A program made the translations under genes and the position numbers. A stretch of 64,000 bases of DNA, from assembly GCA_023678885.1 (NCBI GenBank), contig CM042982.1, positions 1,612,001 through 1,676,000 on the forward strand. The letters are read 5' to 3'. The notes under the pieces were generated by a model, which was not told the origin of the DNA, made no database searches, and saw only the letters and a list, made by a program, of their open reading frames with translations. How positions within the stretch are numbered: the first letter of the stretch is position 1; each line of letters begins with the position of its first letter. This DNA is from Pogostemon cablin (Eukaryota > Streptophyta > Magnoliopsida > Lamiales > Lamiaceae). This document shows positions 47,594 to 59,186 of this stretch, piece by piece.

Positions 47594-49063
47594 TCAGCAT
47601 TTATTGGGCGAGAACCCAATTAGCGAATTTGTGAGGTCATAACTGACACGTGTCCCCTGCTGCTGCACATTCCCGATAATCCCCAGTGAAGACGACGTCG
47701 GGGCGAACGCGAAACAGAACGTCCCCGACGAGTCAACCGGTATCAGGTAATTCTTAGCCGGTAGGCTCAGTTCCTTACCGTTTGAGAAGTGAAACGACAC
47801 CGTTGGCACCTCTACACTCCTCTTCGAGCTCAAATCATAACACGTGTCGAACAGCGCAACGCCGTTAGTTGACGGCAATTCCTGGGTTCCCTTCTTGAAT
47901 GCATCCCTCATTGAGTTGTACGCTTCCGTTTGTAGCCTCGTAACGGCCGTTCCGGAGTCCACTATCACTCCGCCGTTGCCGTTGTCGTTCAGCTGGAAGG
48001 TCGACGGCGGAATTGGCAACTGCTCTCCGGCAACGCTGATTCCAGTTAAATCCACGTAGTAGAATGTGTCGAGCTTCGAATTGCGGATTAACGGGGCAGT
48101 GACGGAGTCTGGCGGCGCAACCGAGTTGAATTCGAGAGTCGAGGCGGAGTCGGAGTCACGGTCCACGAGGCAGTAAGAAAAGGAGGTAGCGTTAATTTGA
48201 GACGGGAAGGAGAGCGCGCCGCCGCCTAAGCCGATTAAGCCAGCCGCCCCAACGAAAAGCCCCTCGTTATTGTGCCCGCAGCCGATGGCCACGTTGTTGA
48301 CGGCGGAGGAACCGCCGAAAGAAATAGTCTCCGTCGCGAAATCACCGACGGTATACGAGCCGTCGCCGTAGGAAACTTCGTAAAGACACGAGTTATTGCG
48401 GCATTCCGACACGTCGAGCGACTTGCATTGATGAGTTTCGCAGGAGAGGGGGTTGAACGAAGACGATAGACCCGGGTCGAAAATCGGGTCGGCTTGCTGG
48501 TAACAATCTGCGCAGGGTGCGCATTGCACCCAGTTGACGTCACTCCCAGTGTCAAGCACCATGTAAGACTGAGTCGGCGGGTTGCCGACGCCGACTCGAC
48601 AGAAGTACTCACCGCTTCCTTGACTCGTACCAGAAATTACGGGACCCTCCAGCTTCTCCTCCTCGAGTTCAGAGTCCAGAGGCGTTAGATCTGCTTTCTG
48701 AATGCCCAAACTCACCAGATCTAGCCGAGTCTGAATAGCTTTCACTCGGGCTGAGTCACGAGCTAGTCGCGCCAATGCGAGTGACTTGTAGTCCTTCTCT
48801 GAAGTTCCGCGGACTGAGAGTCGAGAATGGAGCTGGAAGGTGAGGGCAGAATCGGGAGACACCACTGGGCGGCGGTGGCGGTGGTGTACCTCGTGCATTG
48901 AAGGAAGTACGCTTCTGGAATTGAGCAAGAACAAATCTTGGGTTCTTGAAATGGCGGAAGCAACATCAAGAACAGCAGGGTCAGAGGCAAATGGGAGTGT
49001 TCTTGAGAGCACTGTAGCAACAACAATGGAGAAGAAAACAAGGAAAAGGGCGAATTTCTCCAT
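47594..49063 (-). CDS. ASPG1: Aspartic protease, nepenthesin-like (ASPG1 type)
   Basis: A single intronless frame of 489 residues reads from ATG at 49063. An upstream in-frame ATG at 49171 lies above the TATA-like TATTTATATAG (about 49114-49124) and is rejected. Residues 1-20 form a hydrophobic signal peptide, followed by a propeptide to about 140. The A1 peptidase domain has both catalytic motifs, DTGSDVNW (Asp171) and VDSGTAVTR (Asp369). The cysteine-rich nepenthesin insert spans 181-226, and the flap reads YGDGSYTVG. It closely matches Arabidopsis ASPG1 (GTSQGSGEYF, GCGHNNEGLF, TSFSYCLVDRDS, GNVQQQGTR), a guard-cell protease linked to ABA and drought responses. The product should enter the secretory pathway. 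Coding GC is well above the flanks, as is usual for intronless plant genes. Confidence 0.94.
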   Translation of the reverse strand: MEKFALFLVFFSIVVATVLSRTLPFASDPAVLDVASAISRTQDLFLLNSRSVLPSMHEVHHRHRRPVVSPDSALTFQLHSRLSVRGTSEKDYKSLALARLARDSARVKAIQTRLDLVSLGIQKADLTPLDSELEEEKLEGPVISGTSQGSGEYFCRVGVGNPPTQSYMVLDTGSDVNWVQCAPCADCYQQADPIFDPGLSSSFNPLSCETHQCKSLDVSECRNNSCLYEVSYGDGSYTVGDFATETISFGGSSAVNNVAIGCGHNNEGLFVGAAGLIGLGGGALSFPSQINATSFSYCLVDRDSDSASTLEFNSVAPPDSVTAPLIRNSKLDTFYYVDLTGISVAGEQLPIPPSTFQLNDNGNGGVIVDSGTAVTRLQTEAYNSMRDAFKKGTQELPSTNGVALFDTCYDLSSKRSVEVPTVSFHFSNGKELSLPAKNYLIPVDSSGTFCFAFAPTSSSLGIIGNVQQQGTRVSYDLTNSLIGFSPNKC

Positions 49064-49113
49064 TGCAAGAAGAAAAGGTGGGATGAGAGATGAGGTTAGC
49101 GTATCTATATAAG

Positions 49114-49124
49114 TATTTATATAG
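49114..49124 (-). promoter_or_regulatory. Probable TATA box of ASPG1
   Basis: CTATATAAATA on the minus strand, 51-61 bases above the ATG, is the best TATA match and supports the start at 49063. Confidence 0.55.
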
Positions 49125-49661
49125 AGATTGATAAAGACAATCACGCAGGATTTGCTGTATTGGGGAGACAAAGCAGAGAAAAGCTTTGAATGTGCGGAAG
49201 AGGTTTGTTCGTATTTTAATGTTGTTTAGATATTTCAAAGCTTGAGATAATTCACTTCATTTGCATGAGTTTCTTCAATTCTCATGACCCTCATGTCATG
49301 AAAAGAGTCTCTATGCAATCCATTAACTTAATCACAAGTACATAAGTGTAATTTATGCCATCAAGCTTTGCTTTTTTTAGCAGTGATTAATGGAGTTTAA
49401 TTAGTAAGTGTTGGTGGGGTCTACATGTGGGTCAATAGATAGGGGGTGGGTCGAGGTGGGGGGTATTTTGATTATCACGAGATGGCCAACTTTATCTTTA
49501 TCTTTAAATTTCTTTCTTTTCATTTTCAATGTTGTGATTTGGTTTGCCGTGTAGGGGGGCAAAAATGGTGGACCAAATGAGTTAAGTAGGTAAACTAAGC
49601 ATGATTACATCCACTTTATGTTTTCCTTATTATCATTGTTGCATCCAACTTGATGCTTCTC
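49125..49661. other. Upstream region of ASPG1
   Basis: No gene. Presumably it holds the protease promoter. A G-rich stretch (AGGGGGTGGGTCGAGGTGGGG) lies at about 49440-49463. Confidence 0.45.
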
Positions 49662-49669
49662 CTTATTGG

Positions 49670-50008
49670 TAGACATGCACCTCGGTTCGGAATCGCCAGT
49701 TCCCGTTTTGAACCGGCAGTTCCAGTTTCAAGATAGGGGGACCAGAACCGAACCGGGGTACGAAGCTTTCAGTTCCGGAACCGACGGTTCTGGTTCCGGT
49801 TTTAATTTTTTTTTTTTTTGATTTTAAGCGTGAAAAATAAAAAAAAATTAAAAAACCGGCGGTTCGGAACCGGAACCGCCGGTTTTTTCCCAAATATGAG
49901 GAACCGGAACCGAATCTTCCTTAGCCGGTTCCAGTTTTTTTTTACCGGTTCCGGAACCGGCGGTTCCCCGGTTCGAACCGCCGGTTCCGGTTCATTTGTG
50001 CATGTCTA
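49670..50008. mobile_element. hAT-type MITE with perfect 8-bp target duplication, 339 bp
   Basis: Ends TAGACATGCAC and GTGCATGTCTA are perfect inverted repeats. CTTATTGG lies directly outside both ends (49662-49669 and 50009-50016), an exact 8-bp target duplication typical of hAT insertion. The body is almost wholly built of the self-complementary words GGTTCCGGAACC and AACCGGCGGTTC. Confidence 0.93.
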
Positions 50009-50113
50009 CTTATTGGTATAAACATTTGACCCGGAGAATCTAACCATCAAAACCAAACTCCTAAACAGTGTTGTAATTTGGATTTTATTAAGAATGATTA
50101 TATGGAAGAAAGC

Positions 50114-50415
50114 CAGGGGCGGACGTATGTAGGGCTGGGGCACTGGGCCCCTTAAAATTTTGAATTTTTTTACTATATATATAATAATGTTTTAATAATA
50201 TATGGTAGACCAATGGAAATTTATCTTTTATGGGGGTTGAGAGGTTCAAATTCGAACCCATCCCATCACACCGTGCAGTTTTTTATTTCATTGTTCTTTT
50301 CAAAGGCACACGCAATGTGTTTCCGTGCGCCCGGAGTACATAGAATATCAATTTATACATTATATTTCGCATTATTTTTTTGGGCTCCCTCGACACAAAT
50401 CTGGGTCCGCCACTG
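50114..50415. mobile_element. hAT-like element with CAGGGGCGGA ends
   Basis: Left end CAGGGGCGGACGTATG and right end TGGGTCCGCCACTG are imperfect inverted repeats of a repeat type common in dicots. An internal GGTTCAAATTCGAACC palindrome resembles a Pol III B box, but no tRNA can be folded around it. No coding sequence. Confidence 0.65.
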
Positions 50416-51066
50416 ATGCCATGATTCAGAAAGTGTTACTTTTTCGACATAACAAGTTGGTAATAGTTTGTCATTTATGAAAGTAATAATTTTTCATACA
50501 AAAGTTGTTGGTAATTTGGTTCCAAGTGATTTAATGGAGTTCAAGTTTTTTTTTCTTTTTCTTTTTCTTTCTATGTATGATTGATAATTCTACTTTTAAA
50601 TTATTAGACCAATGTGGTTTTAGGACTTTGGAAATATTGTTACTATTTTTCATGTCATGAGTGATGATAATAAAACAAGGAAAAGAGTACATATCAAGAC
50701 AAATTATGGCAAAAAAAAAAAAAAACAAGACTTGTAACTTGGTTGTGAACAACTTAAAATCACAACCAATCAATGTTAGTGTTTACATGTTATGTGGTCG
50801 TAAATGATACATAAAACAATACAAAAAAAAAAATCACATAAAATCTTAACGAAATTATTATTTTTATTTCAATTAATAGATTATACTAATTATTTTTTGA
50901 AAAAAAAATCCAGTAAACTCTAAACAGTAAAATTAATTACTCCACATATACTTCAAAACATTACTTCTTGAAAAATAATCAAATTTATTCTCTAAATAAA
51001 ATTTTAGATGCATTCCAATAAAACAGAGTACAATATTTTATTTATTACTACATTAATTAATAATTA

Positions 51067-51328
51067 CTCCCTCCATCCCAGAAAAGATTGCACTCCCTTT
51101 CCTGGCACGGAAATTAATAAAGTGGTGACTTTTAGGGGTATTATAGTATTTTTTGATAATAAATAAATGATAAAGTATGTTAGGTGTGTTAGGTAAGAGT
51201 GATTTTTTTGTAAATAAAGTGTATAGAGAAGGATGATTGTGTATGACTTTTTACTTTTTTAGGAATGTACAAACTTTTATAGAATAACCCAAAATGAAAA
51301 ATGTGTCATCTTTTGTGAACGAGGGTAA
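51067..51328. mobile_element. Stowaway-like MITE upstream of the transporter gene
   Basis: Left end CTCCCTCCATCCCAGAAAAG; right end TCATCTTTTGTGAACGAGGG, imperfect. It lies about 300 bases above the GDT1-like start. Confidence 0.6.
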
Positions 51329-51623
51329 AGTAATCAGTTTGATTGAGCCTCACCTCACTGCTCACAATGGTGTAATTAAAATATTGTTATAATGGGGGTA
51401 TCTATAACAGTACAGATTCGTACACCATTACCAGATTCGAGTTCAGACCCAGTCTCCAGACCTCAAGACTCACCTCTATATTTTAACATTTAATAAAGAA
51501 TAAGTGTGTGTATGTATATATACATATATATCTATATATGCGGATATCAGGCTACATGGCTGAAACTGAAAGTAGCTACTGACCTCTAAAGGGTGTTTTC
51601 TCTTTCGTCCCTCAATTCTTGGA

Positions 51624-54310
51624 ATGGGTCTCTCTGTTGTTCAAGTAATGCACCATGCTTCCTTTGTTGTACACTATATCAGTTTGTTGATCGTTATTCA
51701 TTGATTTATGTGTTTCTTGAATCAAAACAGGGGTTTACAAAGTCATTGGTCATGACGGTTTTATCTGAAATCGGAGACAAGACATTTTTTGCAGCTGCTG
51801 TAAGTTTTATGCTTATAAAAATATCAGTTTTTTCTTGTGCTGTTGTTGGACTGACTAATTATCTTACTTAATGCCCATTGGTTCTTTTTGCATGAAACGA
51901 ATTGCTTTGATTAAAAATCCTGTGTTTTACTTGGAATTAATTGATGTAGGTTTTTACTAATATCATTTTCTTCTTCCACGGTGGGAACTAATAGTAGGTT
52001 TGCGAGGATCCTGATGATATTCTATGATAAATTGTGTTTCTTATTGTCATCAAAAGATTAAGTACTTTTTTTTTTGTCATTTTCTGTTTGTAGTTTATTA
52101 TATTCTACTTTAGAGTTGCATCATGTTTTAATCTTTAATCAGCTGTTGTTTACACAATAACTATCATAGTATGATTATGTGAGCTAGATGTTTCACTCAC
52201 AAATGGAATCTTAAAAGTATGTTTTTGGACAGTATTAATTCTTTCCAATTATCTCTTGGAAAGCTGTATGGCCACGTTTTTTCAACTTTTGTTGAGAATA
52301 AATTCCTTTTTGTGTTGCTACAATCTTTATAAAGCTTTGTAGTCTGGTAATTTACTTGATGTATCAGTGTTGTGTGTCACTTTGTTATGTATGTGAATTG
52401 TGATGTATCAACACATGTTGCCTACTGAATTGCAAGTAGTTTTCAACTTTTTTTTCCCCTTTTCTGCTTTGTTAAAAACGGACTTCTCTCGTACAATAAC
52501 ATTGACAAATTAGGTTAATGAAGTCCCGAAAAATTAAATAACAACAATTATGAGGAGTTAACCTATATACTCTTGTGCATTTCAATTTTGAACTTCCAAT
52601 TTTATTATCATGGATATCCATCTGGAATAGATGAACCTCTTTGGTTGCCTCTTTCAGATATTGGCAATGCGTCATCCTAGAAGGCTTGTGTTGTCAGGTT
52701 GCCTTGGAGCTTTGATTGTAAGATTTTGTCATCTTTTTTCACCCATAGACTGCTTTGGTTTAGTCAGATTTCAAGTCCTTTACTGTAAAATATTTGTTAA
52801 TTCCAGGTGATGACCATACTGTCAGCTGTTGTGGGCTGGGCAGCTCCAAATCTGGTTAGTGTTGTTTTGATCAATGACCTCTTAAGCCCATTATATTTGT
52901 TAATCAAATCAACTATGTTGTTTCAGAGTCTAATGATACCAAGTACAAAATTTTATTTTTCTCATTGTTTTGGGAGGATTGCTCGTGCCAATTGTATTTT
53001 GGCTGGCTTACAGACATTTGGAGTTTAATTTTCTATGCAGATGTCTCGGAAGTGGACTCATCACATCACAACAGTGTTGTTTCTAGGATTTGGCCTATGG
53101 TCATTAAGGGATGCATTTAAGGATGGGTAATCTTATCTTTCAAAGTTTCACCATTACATTTTTTTCTGATCGACAGAACTTCATTCTTTCTGCTAATTCC
53201 TTGCAAGTATAATTATGCTTACTACCCCTGACAGGGAGGATGAAGAATTCGCCGAAGTTGAAAAAGAACTGGTTAGAGTTCCCAACCATTTCTAAGCTTG
53301 CCTTATTTTTAAGATACTTAATAATTCAGGTTTCATGGTGAGCCCAGAATGGTGATTTAAAATCCAATGGTGGAGAGACCAAAGAGAATAATAAGGTTCT
53401 CAATGTACACCCCCTTTACTGTATTCTATTGACATTCTTGCTTGGTCCACAATGCATGAAATAAATGGATTTTTGTAATGGGTTAAAGTGATCCATCACT
53501 GAAGTTTTAATCATAAAAGATGGTATACTCATCCTAAGTTCAAATGTGGTGTCCGGCTTTGCTCAATTACCCGTGCTAACTTTCAACATTGTGGTGTTTA
53601 GGATGATGATGACCTTAAAAAGCAGAGTCAGCCTTTTCTTACTCGATTCTTCTCACCAATCTTGCTCAAGGTTTTTGTCTCACCCACTCTCACTCTCTTT
53701 CAAATTGAGCAACAGCCACCTCATAATTTCTGAATAATCTTGGAATCTTCTGCAGGCCTTTTCCATTACTTTTTTCGGGGAATGGGGCGACAAGAGTCAG
53801 GCAAGCATATTTAGAACGTGCTAAATTTCGACTACCTTGTGATCCGTCGTGTTTGCTTGTTTGGCATTTAAAAAGTAAGTAGGACCGTTCAATTTTGACA
53901 GCTTGCCACAATAGGCTTGGCTGCAGATGAGAATCCTCTGGGTGTTGTGCTTGGTGGCATCCTGTAAGTCTCTATGTTATCTTGTTTTCCAGGGAAAAAT
54001 GCCTACACAATTCATCTCCCTGTTTTATTATCTAATAGGTTTGCTTTAACATTATCTTTTACAGACATTATCCTTGTGCTTAGTTTTTTTGTTGTGTCAG
54101 CGGACAAGCTTTGTGCACCACAGCTGCTGTTGTAGGAGGGAAGAGACTTGCCACTCAAATATCCGAGAAAATAGTAAGCTTCTAACTTTACTTTCTCTAT
54201 AAAATAAAACAGTGGTTGACACCAAAAACTCTTATCAGGTTGCACTCTCAGGGGGACTTCTCTTTATTGTATTCGGTATTCAATTGCTCCTTTCTACGGT
54301 GGAATCCTGA
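51624..54310 (+). CDS. GDT1/UPF0016 cation (Mn/Ca) transporter, PML4/PML5 type
   Basis: Twelve exons: 51624-51644, 51731-51799, 52658-52717, 52807-52854, 53041-53126, 53235-53271, 53348-53395, 53602-53670, 53756-53800, 53902-53963, 54101-54173, 54239-54310; 229 residues, matching the Arabidopsis GDT1-like 4/5 proteins (about 230). Both signature motifs of the family are intact: SEIGDKT (Glu20-Asp23) and GEWGDKS (Glu155-Asp158), each in a transmembrane helix. An acidic, lysine-rich loop (about 95-135) separates the two halves. The family moves Mn2+ and Ca2+ against protons. The short form without a transit peptide points to the ER or Golgi. The first exon codes only seven residues. The intron after 53800 starts GC (CAG|GCAAGC), the rest GT. 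Confidence 0.93.
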
Positions 54311-54787
54311 TTACTGCAACACCTGTGTAATGCTATCGTCCTGCGCCCCAACCTAAAACCCGAATGATGAAGTGTCTATACATTGTGTTGTGCTCAACTA
54401 TTACAACATTCTTAAGGTTTCACAATCATGACAACCAAATCCTAGGGGACAAAGATATACACGCTATCAATCCTTATGTTGTGCCTCATGGAATTCTCAT
54501 TATTTGCTCTGCTCTCAAATTTTTAATCTAATAGGTTTATTAAACTACCCCAAGGGGTAGTATATTGTGCCAGAACGATTTCATGTAATACTTTGTTATT
54601 TATAACATTAGCAAGCTATAGCATCGTTTATATTTCATTTCAAACGCATAGCACAAATAATCCTACATCCCATAAAATTATCGGTCGAAGCATCACCTAG
54701 CTCACAATAAAAGAAAAATCCTTAAGTTAGACAGAGGATCTCTTTCTTGTATGTAAAGATAACAGATTATACTGATGGAGTAAAAAT
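54311..54787. other. Convergent 3' flanks of the transporter and MED25
   Basis: This must hold both 3' UTRs. No other gene is visible. Confidence 0.5.
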
Positions 54788-57700
54788 CTAACTCATAAAG
54801 TTCCCTCCCGGCATGGCTGGTGGGGCTCCCTGCGATGAAACTTGTCCCTGGGATAATAACTGAGAACGCCCGCCACCTTGCATGTACGCTGCTGCTGCTT
54901 GATTCATAGCCGAGCCTACCATCTGTTGCTGCTGCGGCATTTGCTGCCCCATCTGCTGTTGCTGCTGTAGCTGCATAAGGGGTTGCTGCTGCTGTTGCTG
55001 CATTTGCGCTAGTGGTTGTTGTTGTTGCTGCATTTGCGCTAGTGGCTGTTGTTGCTGCTGCATTTGTTGGAGTGGTTGTTGTTGCTGCTGCATTTGTTGG
55101 AGTGGTTGTTGTTGCTGCTGCTGTTGTTGTATAGGTTGGAGCGGTTGCTGCTGTGGTAGCGGCTGTTGTTGTTGCATCTGTTGTAGATGCTGCTGCTGCT
55201 GTGCTTGAATTTGCTGTTGTTGCTGGGCGTTGGGTATTTGAGGCTTGAACACAACCATATCCTGGAAAGACAAAACGAGTGTTCAGGCAGAGACGACGAG
55301 ATTGACTGAAACAGAGCAAGAATAAAGCATCTGGTCTATCTTACCCCAGGAAAAAGCATTCCAATCAGACGGTAGGCTTTGTCAGATACTGAGAGCAGTA
55401 ATGTCTGGGACGGTAACTGTATTACTGCACACTGAAGAATTCAATACAACTGAGAATATGAAAATCACATCCGAACCAAGGTTTTCGTAGTTTCATGCCA
55501 TACTATTACCCTCAACAATTTACGAGATATATGGATCAAGGCAACAGCTGATGTAATGAAATAAAAAATTAGAGATTGCATAAATGAATAGTTGGTACAT
55601 ATTTGAGTTATCTAAATGCACATCTGCGTAAGTTTTGCAATAGCTTTAAAAAATATGGATATCAGTTTCTAAACGACACGATTCTCACAAATGATGAGGG
55701 TTAGCATTGGTAACTTACAAGTTTCTTCTCTTGCAGTTGACCAAGAAATCCATGCTGATCCATTGCTCGAAAAACTAGAAAATCAGCCTTTCCAACATAT
55801 TGCCTGTCAAATAATGCAAGAAACATCTACATAAGCAATTTTTCTTGTAATCAGAACATTTGATGAAAAAAATTAAGGCTTTTCCAAGAAGATACTACTT
55901 GTTATTCATGTGGTCCTGGGATATCAGGCGAACGATTTGCATTGTTGGAGGCCAATTTGCAGCAAGTCTGAAAGAAGAAAAGATTTTCAAGAAGAATTAC
56001 AAATAGATGTTCTTGTTAATCACACATAGGGGAAAACAAAAACTCGTAATAGAATAAAAATTTCACAATCTAAAAGGAATATATGTTATACTCCAAAGCA
56101 AAAGAACTTACGTCTCAGAAGCTGAGGCATTCCTGTATCCCTGGCACCAGTAAACAATAAATAAGGAAGATGTAAATGATACGTATGCAGAAGAAGCTCC
56201 TCACTGGAGGACTGCATGTACATTATGCCAAACATACGAAATGCATTCAAGAATCATGACTGGCGAAGGGTTATAGTAAAAAGATCAAACCAATATTCTT
56301 TTTTTTATTAATCAAATAAATTATATCCTTGTCGTAATTGAATTATGTAAAATAAAACATGACATATCAGAGTCCCTTGTATTCTCATATCAGAAGGCAT
56401 ACCTCTAATCTGGTAATGAAAACAGGATGGCCTTGACGTTGTCCAGATAAGTTTCCCTGTATACCATATGAAAATTTCAGAGGCTGCATTTGTTCACACC
56501 AACATTCGCTACTTGAGACACAGAATGTTTCCATTTTATTATTTACCAACTATATATTTTCATTAATGAAAGTTTCTTATCATTTATGTCTCAATAAAAA
56601 CTCTTTAACATTTCCAGATATTTTTATAATTATATTGATAAAAATAATCACCTCCCAGACTTTAACATATTTCGATTGTGCTGACTGTATTGTGTTAGAT
56701 GGCTGCTGATTCAAGGGCAAATTCGCCACAGAATTGTTGCTGTTCACACCGCCGGGCTGCATTCCTGGTTGTATTGGCTGAGACATTCCTGGAGTAGGCA
56801 TCATTTTCTGATTCATAACCAGTCCAGGTTGTTGTACCATTTGCGTGGCAGAAAGACTTCCTTGCCCCATGCCAGGGAGTGTTTGACCCATGGCAACACT
56901 TGTTTGAAGATTACTCAGAGGTGGTGACATTCCAATGCTAGAGTTTCCAGGAACAGTAGAAGCTGTGGAAGTAAATGATGCAGAAGCTGAGTTTTGACCA
57001 ACCTGGCCAGTCGCTGGTATTGGCAATGACCCAGCAATTGACGTAACACCAGATGAAGCTGATGAAATTACAGTCTGAGCAGGAGGCACCGACGATGCCA
57101 TTCCACTTGATATCACATTTGAGAGAATAGGTGTTCCACCCATAGAAGGAAGTCCAATAGAAGTACTTCCAGCTATGACTTGACGTGCTTGAGCCACATC
57201 ATTCAAGATTCTCACATTCGCTGCTGCACCAACTGGACGCAAGGAGGGTGTCATATTACTCACAATAGGTTTCATATCTTGGACATTTTCATTATTTGGA
57301 ATCATTTCCTGAGACGTTGATAAAGGTGAAGAAGTTTGCAAGCTTGGAATAGCTTGGGAAGCAGCTCGAGGCACAGATGAGATATGTGGGAATGCAGGCC
57401 CAGTTGCTGAGGGCACAGTAGTAGGTTCCTAAATACATTTGAAGATGAGACTATGGAACATATTTCGATATATGGGCATGATGAAATGACTTCCCAACTG
57501 AATGAACAGAAAACTAGTCACGCAAGCCTTACCACTTTTACAGTTGCAGGTGAGATGTTTTTCCCAACAGGTATAGGTTGCCGACCCAAGACAGGTCCAT
57601 TTGCTGAAATAAAAAGGCACCATCGTAAGAAATCACTGATCACTAAAGTGGAACTTTTTCAAAAAGAATTGAAGAGTAGAGTTAATGATCCTCTACTTGG

Positions 57701-59135
57701 ACTACTTTCTACATTTTCTACTTTCTATATATGAGAGATGAAATAGATAGAGAACTAAGTTCTGCATGCGAAGTCACCTGCTGGCACAGCTACTGGGGGT
57801 GGCCCAGAAATGGGAGGAGGGGCAGGCGCCACATCCATCTTCACAGGGTTTTGATTTGATGGCAAATTCATCATTCCAGGCGGACCAGGCCTACTTAAAG
57901 CAGCACGAGCCTCAATAAAATTTTCTGATATAAGAACAAGGAAATGAGGATTCTTGACATCTACAGGTGGATCTGCAGCTCGGGGGTTGCTCTTTCCCTG
58001 ATTACAAGTTGATGAAATGTCATCATAGTTAAAAATTATCATGAATTTAAGGCACAGCATAATTGTTGGGGAAAAAAAAACACTCCATGATATTGGTAAA
58101 AGAATTATCATAAATTAAAGGCACAGCATAATTGTTGGGATGATGAAAATACAAAGCAAGTAAGATCATCAAATGCAGTACTTATGCCGAGACAAGTTTT
58201 CATGATAAAGGGTAAACGAATAAGCTTCAGTGAAGTAGAAAATGGTACCGCATTATAGATTTCTTTAAGTTTGGGTAGCTTCTTTGGGCAAATGACCGAA
58301 AGAGAAACAGCACACTGCAAAAGTTTAAGAGATTTTTTGATGCCCAGTAATAAATAAATAAATAAAGGATTTCAAGGTATAGATAGCTGGATTTTTTTAT
58401 TTTTTTAATCAGTACCTGAGCAAATGATTTTGCTAATGCCTCTGCATCAGATAGACGATTATCTGGTTGCGTCTCAATATTGTCATTCTGCTCTATTTTC
58501 TGGGGTTGTGGTCGATACACAGGTGTCTGCAGCGAGTAAGGGTTGCTTGCAGCTATAAGAATACAGTGCCTATGTGTTTCCACATTTCTATTTTGGTTTC
58601 CATTTGGCGAAGAAAACATCTGGTGAATGTAAGAAGTTAGTGATATATCATATCAGCATAACACACATATATATGGACAGTACGCTCAGAGTAACAGCAT
58701 TCAGTAATTTAGAAACTAAACAACTTGATGTAAACACATGTAGCTTAAATTAACTAAATAGAGAAAAATAATTAATGGAAAAAAGATTTAGGATGTTCTA
58801 CTCCATTGAAAGTCAAAGTAAACACAAACACATCCAGATACCATTAAAGCTTCACCAAGCCCTTCAGCGATCGCAGCATCACTGAAACCACCACCTGAAA
58901 ATGGTAATGCTGAAAGCCACTGAAAAAATACATCCATGTCCCTAGTCCAACCAGTCCGTTGTACAAGGCAAGCTGTATGACCGACATTTTTAATATATGA
59001 GAAAATGAAAAGTAAGCTACATGACGGAAGCTGATATTAGTCATCCAGAGTTTCTCAAATGGATAAAAAAAATCCAGAACAATTATGAGAAGAGAAACTT
59101 TGAACTAAAGGTTCTTTAACAATCCACTTCAGCGA

Positions 59136-59186
<51 letters not shown>

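Noticed and set aside
47844..49112. Several plus-strand ORFs opposite the aspartic protease
   Set aside because: They are antisense shadows of a GC-richer intronless gene, with no recognisable domains.
49064..49171. Upstream in-frame ATG adding 36 residues to the aspartic protease
   Set aside because: It lies above the TATA-like sequence, and the downstream ATG is followed by a proper signal peptide, as in homologues.
50230..50275. tRNA or SINE suggested by GGTTCAAATTCGAACC
   Set aside because: No acceptor stem, A box or cloverleaf could be fitted. The palindrome lies inside an element with hAT-like ends.
54702..55319. Ala/Thr-rich and Asn/Ser-rich minus-strand ORFs
   Set aside because: They are other-frame readings of the CAG/CAA repeat in the MED25 last exon.
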